Shown: in pieces, positions 37,815 through 38,243 of the stretch
Layout of the letters: every line of letters begins with the position of its first letter
Position numbering within the stretch: position 1 is the stretch's first letter
Assembly (NCBI RefSeq): GCF_000003605.2
Contig: NW_003147778.1
Coordinates: forward strand, 1-38,243
DNA length: 38,243 nucleotides
From: Saccoglossus kowalevskii
Taxonomy: Eukaryota; Hemichordata; Enteropneusta; Harrimaniidae
Direction of reading: 5' to 3'
Notes under the pieces: generated by a model
The model's input: only the letters and a program-made list of their open reading frames with translations
Told to the model about the DNA's origin: nothing
The model's database searches: none
Made by a program: the position numbers and the translations under genes

Positions 37815-38243
37815 TAAAAACTCTAGACCAATGAGAATAATGTATTTTAAAAACTCTAGACCAATGAGAATAATGTATTTTAAAAACTCTCTAGACCAAT
37901 GAGAATAATGTATTTAAAAAACTCTCTAGACCAACAAGAATAATGTATTTTAAAAACTCTCTAGACCAACAAGAATAATGTATTTTAAAAACTCTCTAGA
38001 CCAATGAGAATAATGTATTTTAAAAACTCTCTAGACCAACAAGAATAATGTATTATAAAAACTCTAGACCAATGAGAATAATGTATTTTAAAAACTCTAG
38101 ACCAATGAGAATAATGTATTTTAAAAACTCTAGACCAATGAGAATAATGTATTTTAAAAACTCTCTAGACCAACAAGAATAATGTATTTTAAAAACTCTA
38201 GACCAATGAGAATAATGTATTTAAAAAACTCTCTAGACCAACA
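37815..38243. repeat. 33/35-bp minisatellite, 13 units, runs off the window (DHX37 intron 6)
   Basis: The unit is AAAAACTCTAGACCAATGAG plus AATAATGTATTTT. Short units have ACTCTAGA (33 bp) and long ones ACTCTCTAGA (35 bp). A second variable site reads CCAATGAG or CCAACAAG. In order, the units are short-TG, short-TG, long-TG, long-CA, long-CA, long-TG, long-CA, short-TG, short-TG, short-TG, long-CA, short-TG, long-CA (partial). The array is intronic and its full length is unknown. Confidence 0.97.

Overview
The window is AT-rich nuclear DNA from an animal, most likely an invertebrate. All three recognisable genes have short exons with GT-AG introns, and they are embedded in many small DNA transposons and minisatellites. 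VPS53 and DHX37 are clearly conserved across metazoans. The species and phylum cannot be fixed from the sequence alone. I see no bacterial genes, CRISPR array, tRNA or rRNA. Many short open frames here are chance or repeat-derived.

Layout. Positions 1-4.69 kb hold no supported gene, only three miniature transposons, two of them foldback-type. Positions 4.83-11.09 kb (+) hold a four-exon gene for a secreted 619-residue protein. It reads signal peptide, cysteine-rich segment, coiled coil, pentraxin/LamG-like domain, EGF-like domain, second pentraxin/LamG-like domain. All three introns are phase 1. Positions 11.2-17.5 kb are intergenic, between two convergent genes. They carry a 265-bp tandem repeat, two full copies plus a fragment of one MITE family, a 24-bp minisatellite and a decayed coding relic. 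Positions 17.52-33.53 kb (-) hold the complete 19-exon VPS53 gene (835 aa), a subunit of the GARP/EARP tethering complexes. Its introns hold a dead pogo-type transposon with TA target duplication, a hAT-like MITE with a 26-bp perfect terminal repeat, a second TA-flanked MITE and other repeats. Positions 33.89 kb to the end (+) hold the first six coding exons (369 codons) of DHX37, a DEAH-box RNA helicase of ribosome biogenesis. The gene continues beyond the window.

How the genes relate. VPS53 and DHX37 are head-to-head with 361 bp between start codons, so they probably share a bidirectional promoter. Both are housekeeping genes (membrane trafficking and ribosome assembly), but nothing in the sequence links their functions. 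The pentraxin-like gene converges on VPS53 across about 6.4 kb and looks independent.

The most interesting signals are three. A 25-bp minisatellite appears to have grown out of the exon 8 splice donor of VPS53, laying down about seven decoy donors. Long (TA)n tracts lie just upstream of both pentraxin-domain exons. The pentraxin domains seem to lack the classical calcium-binding loop.
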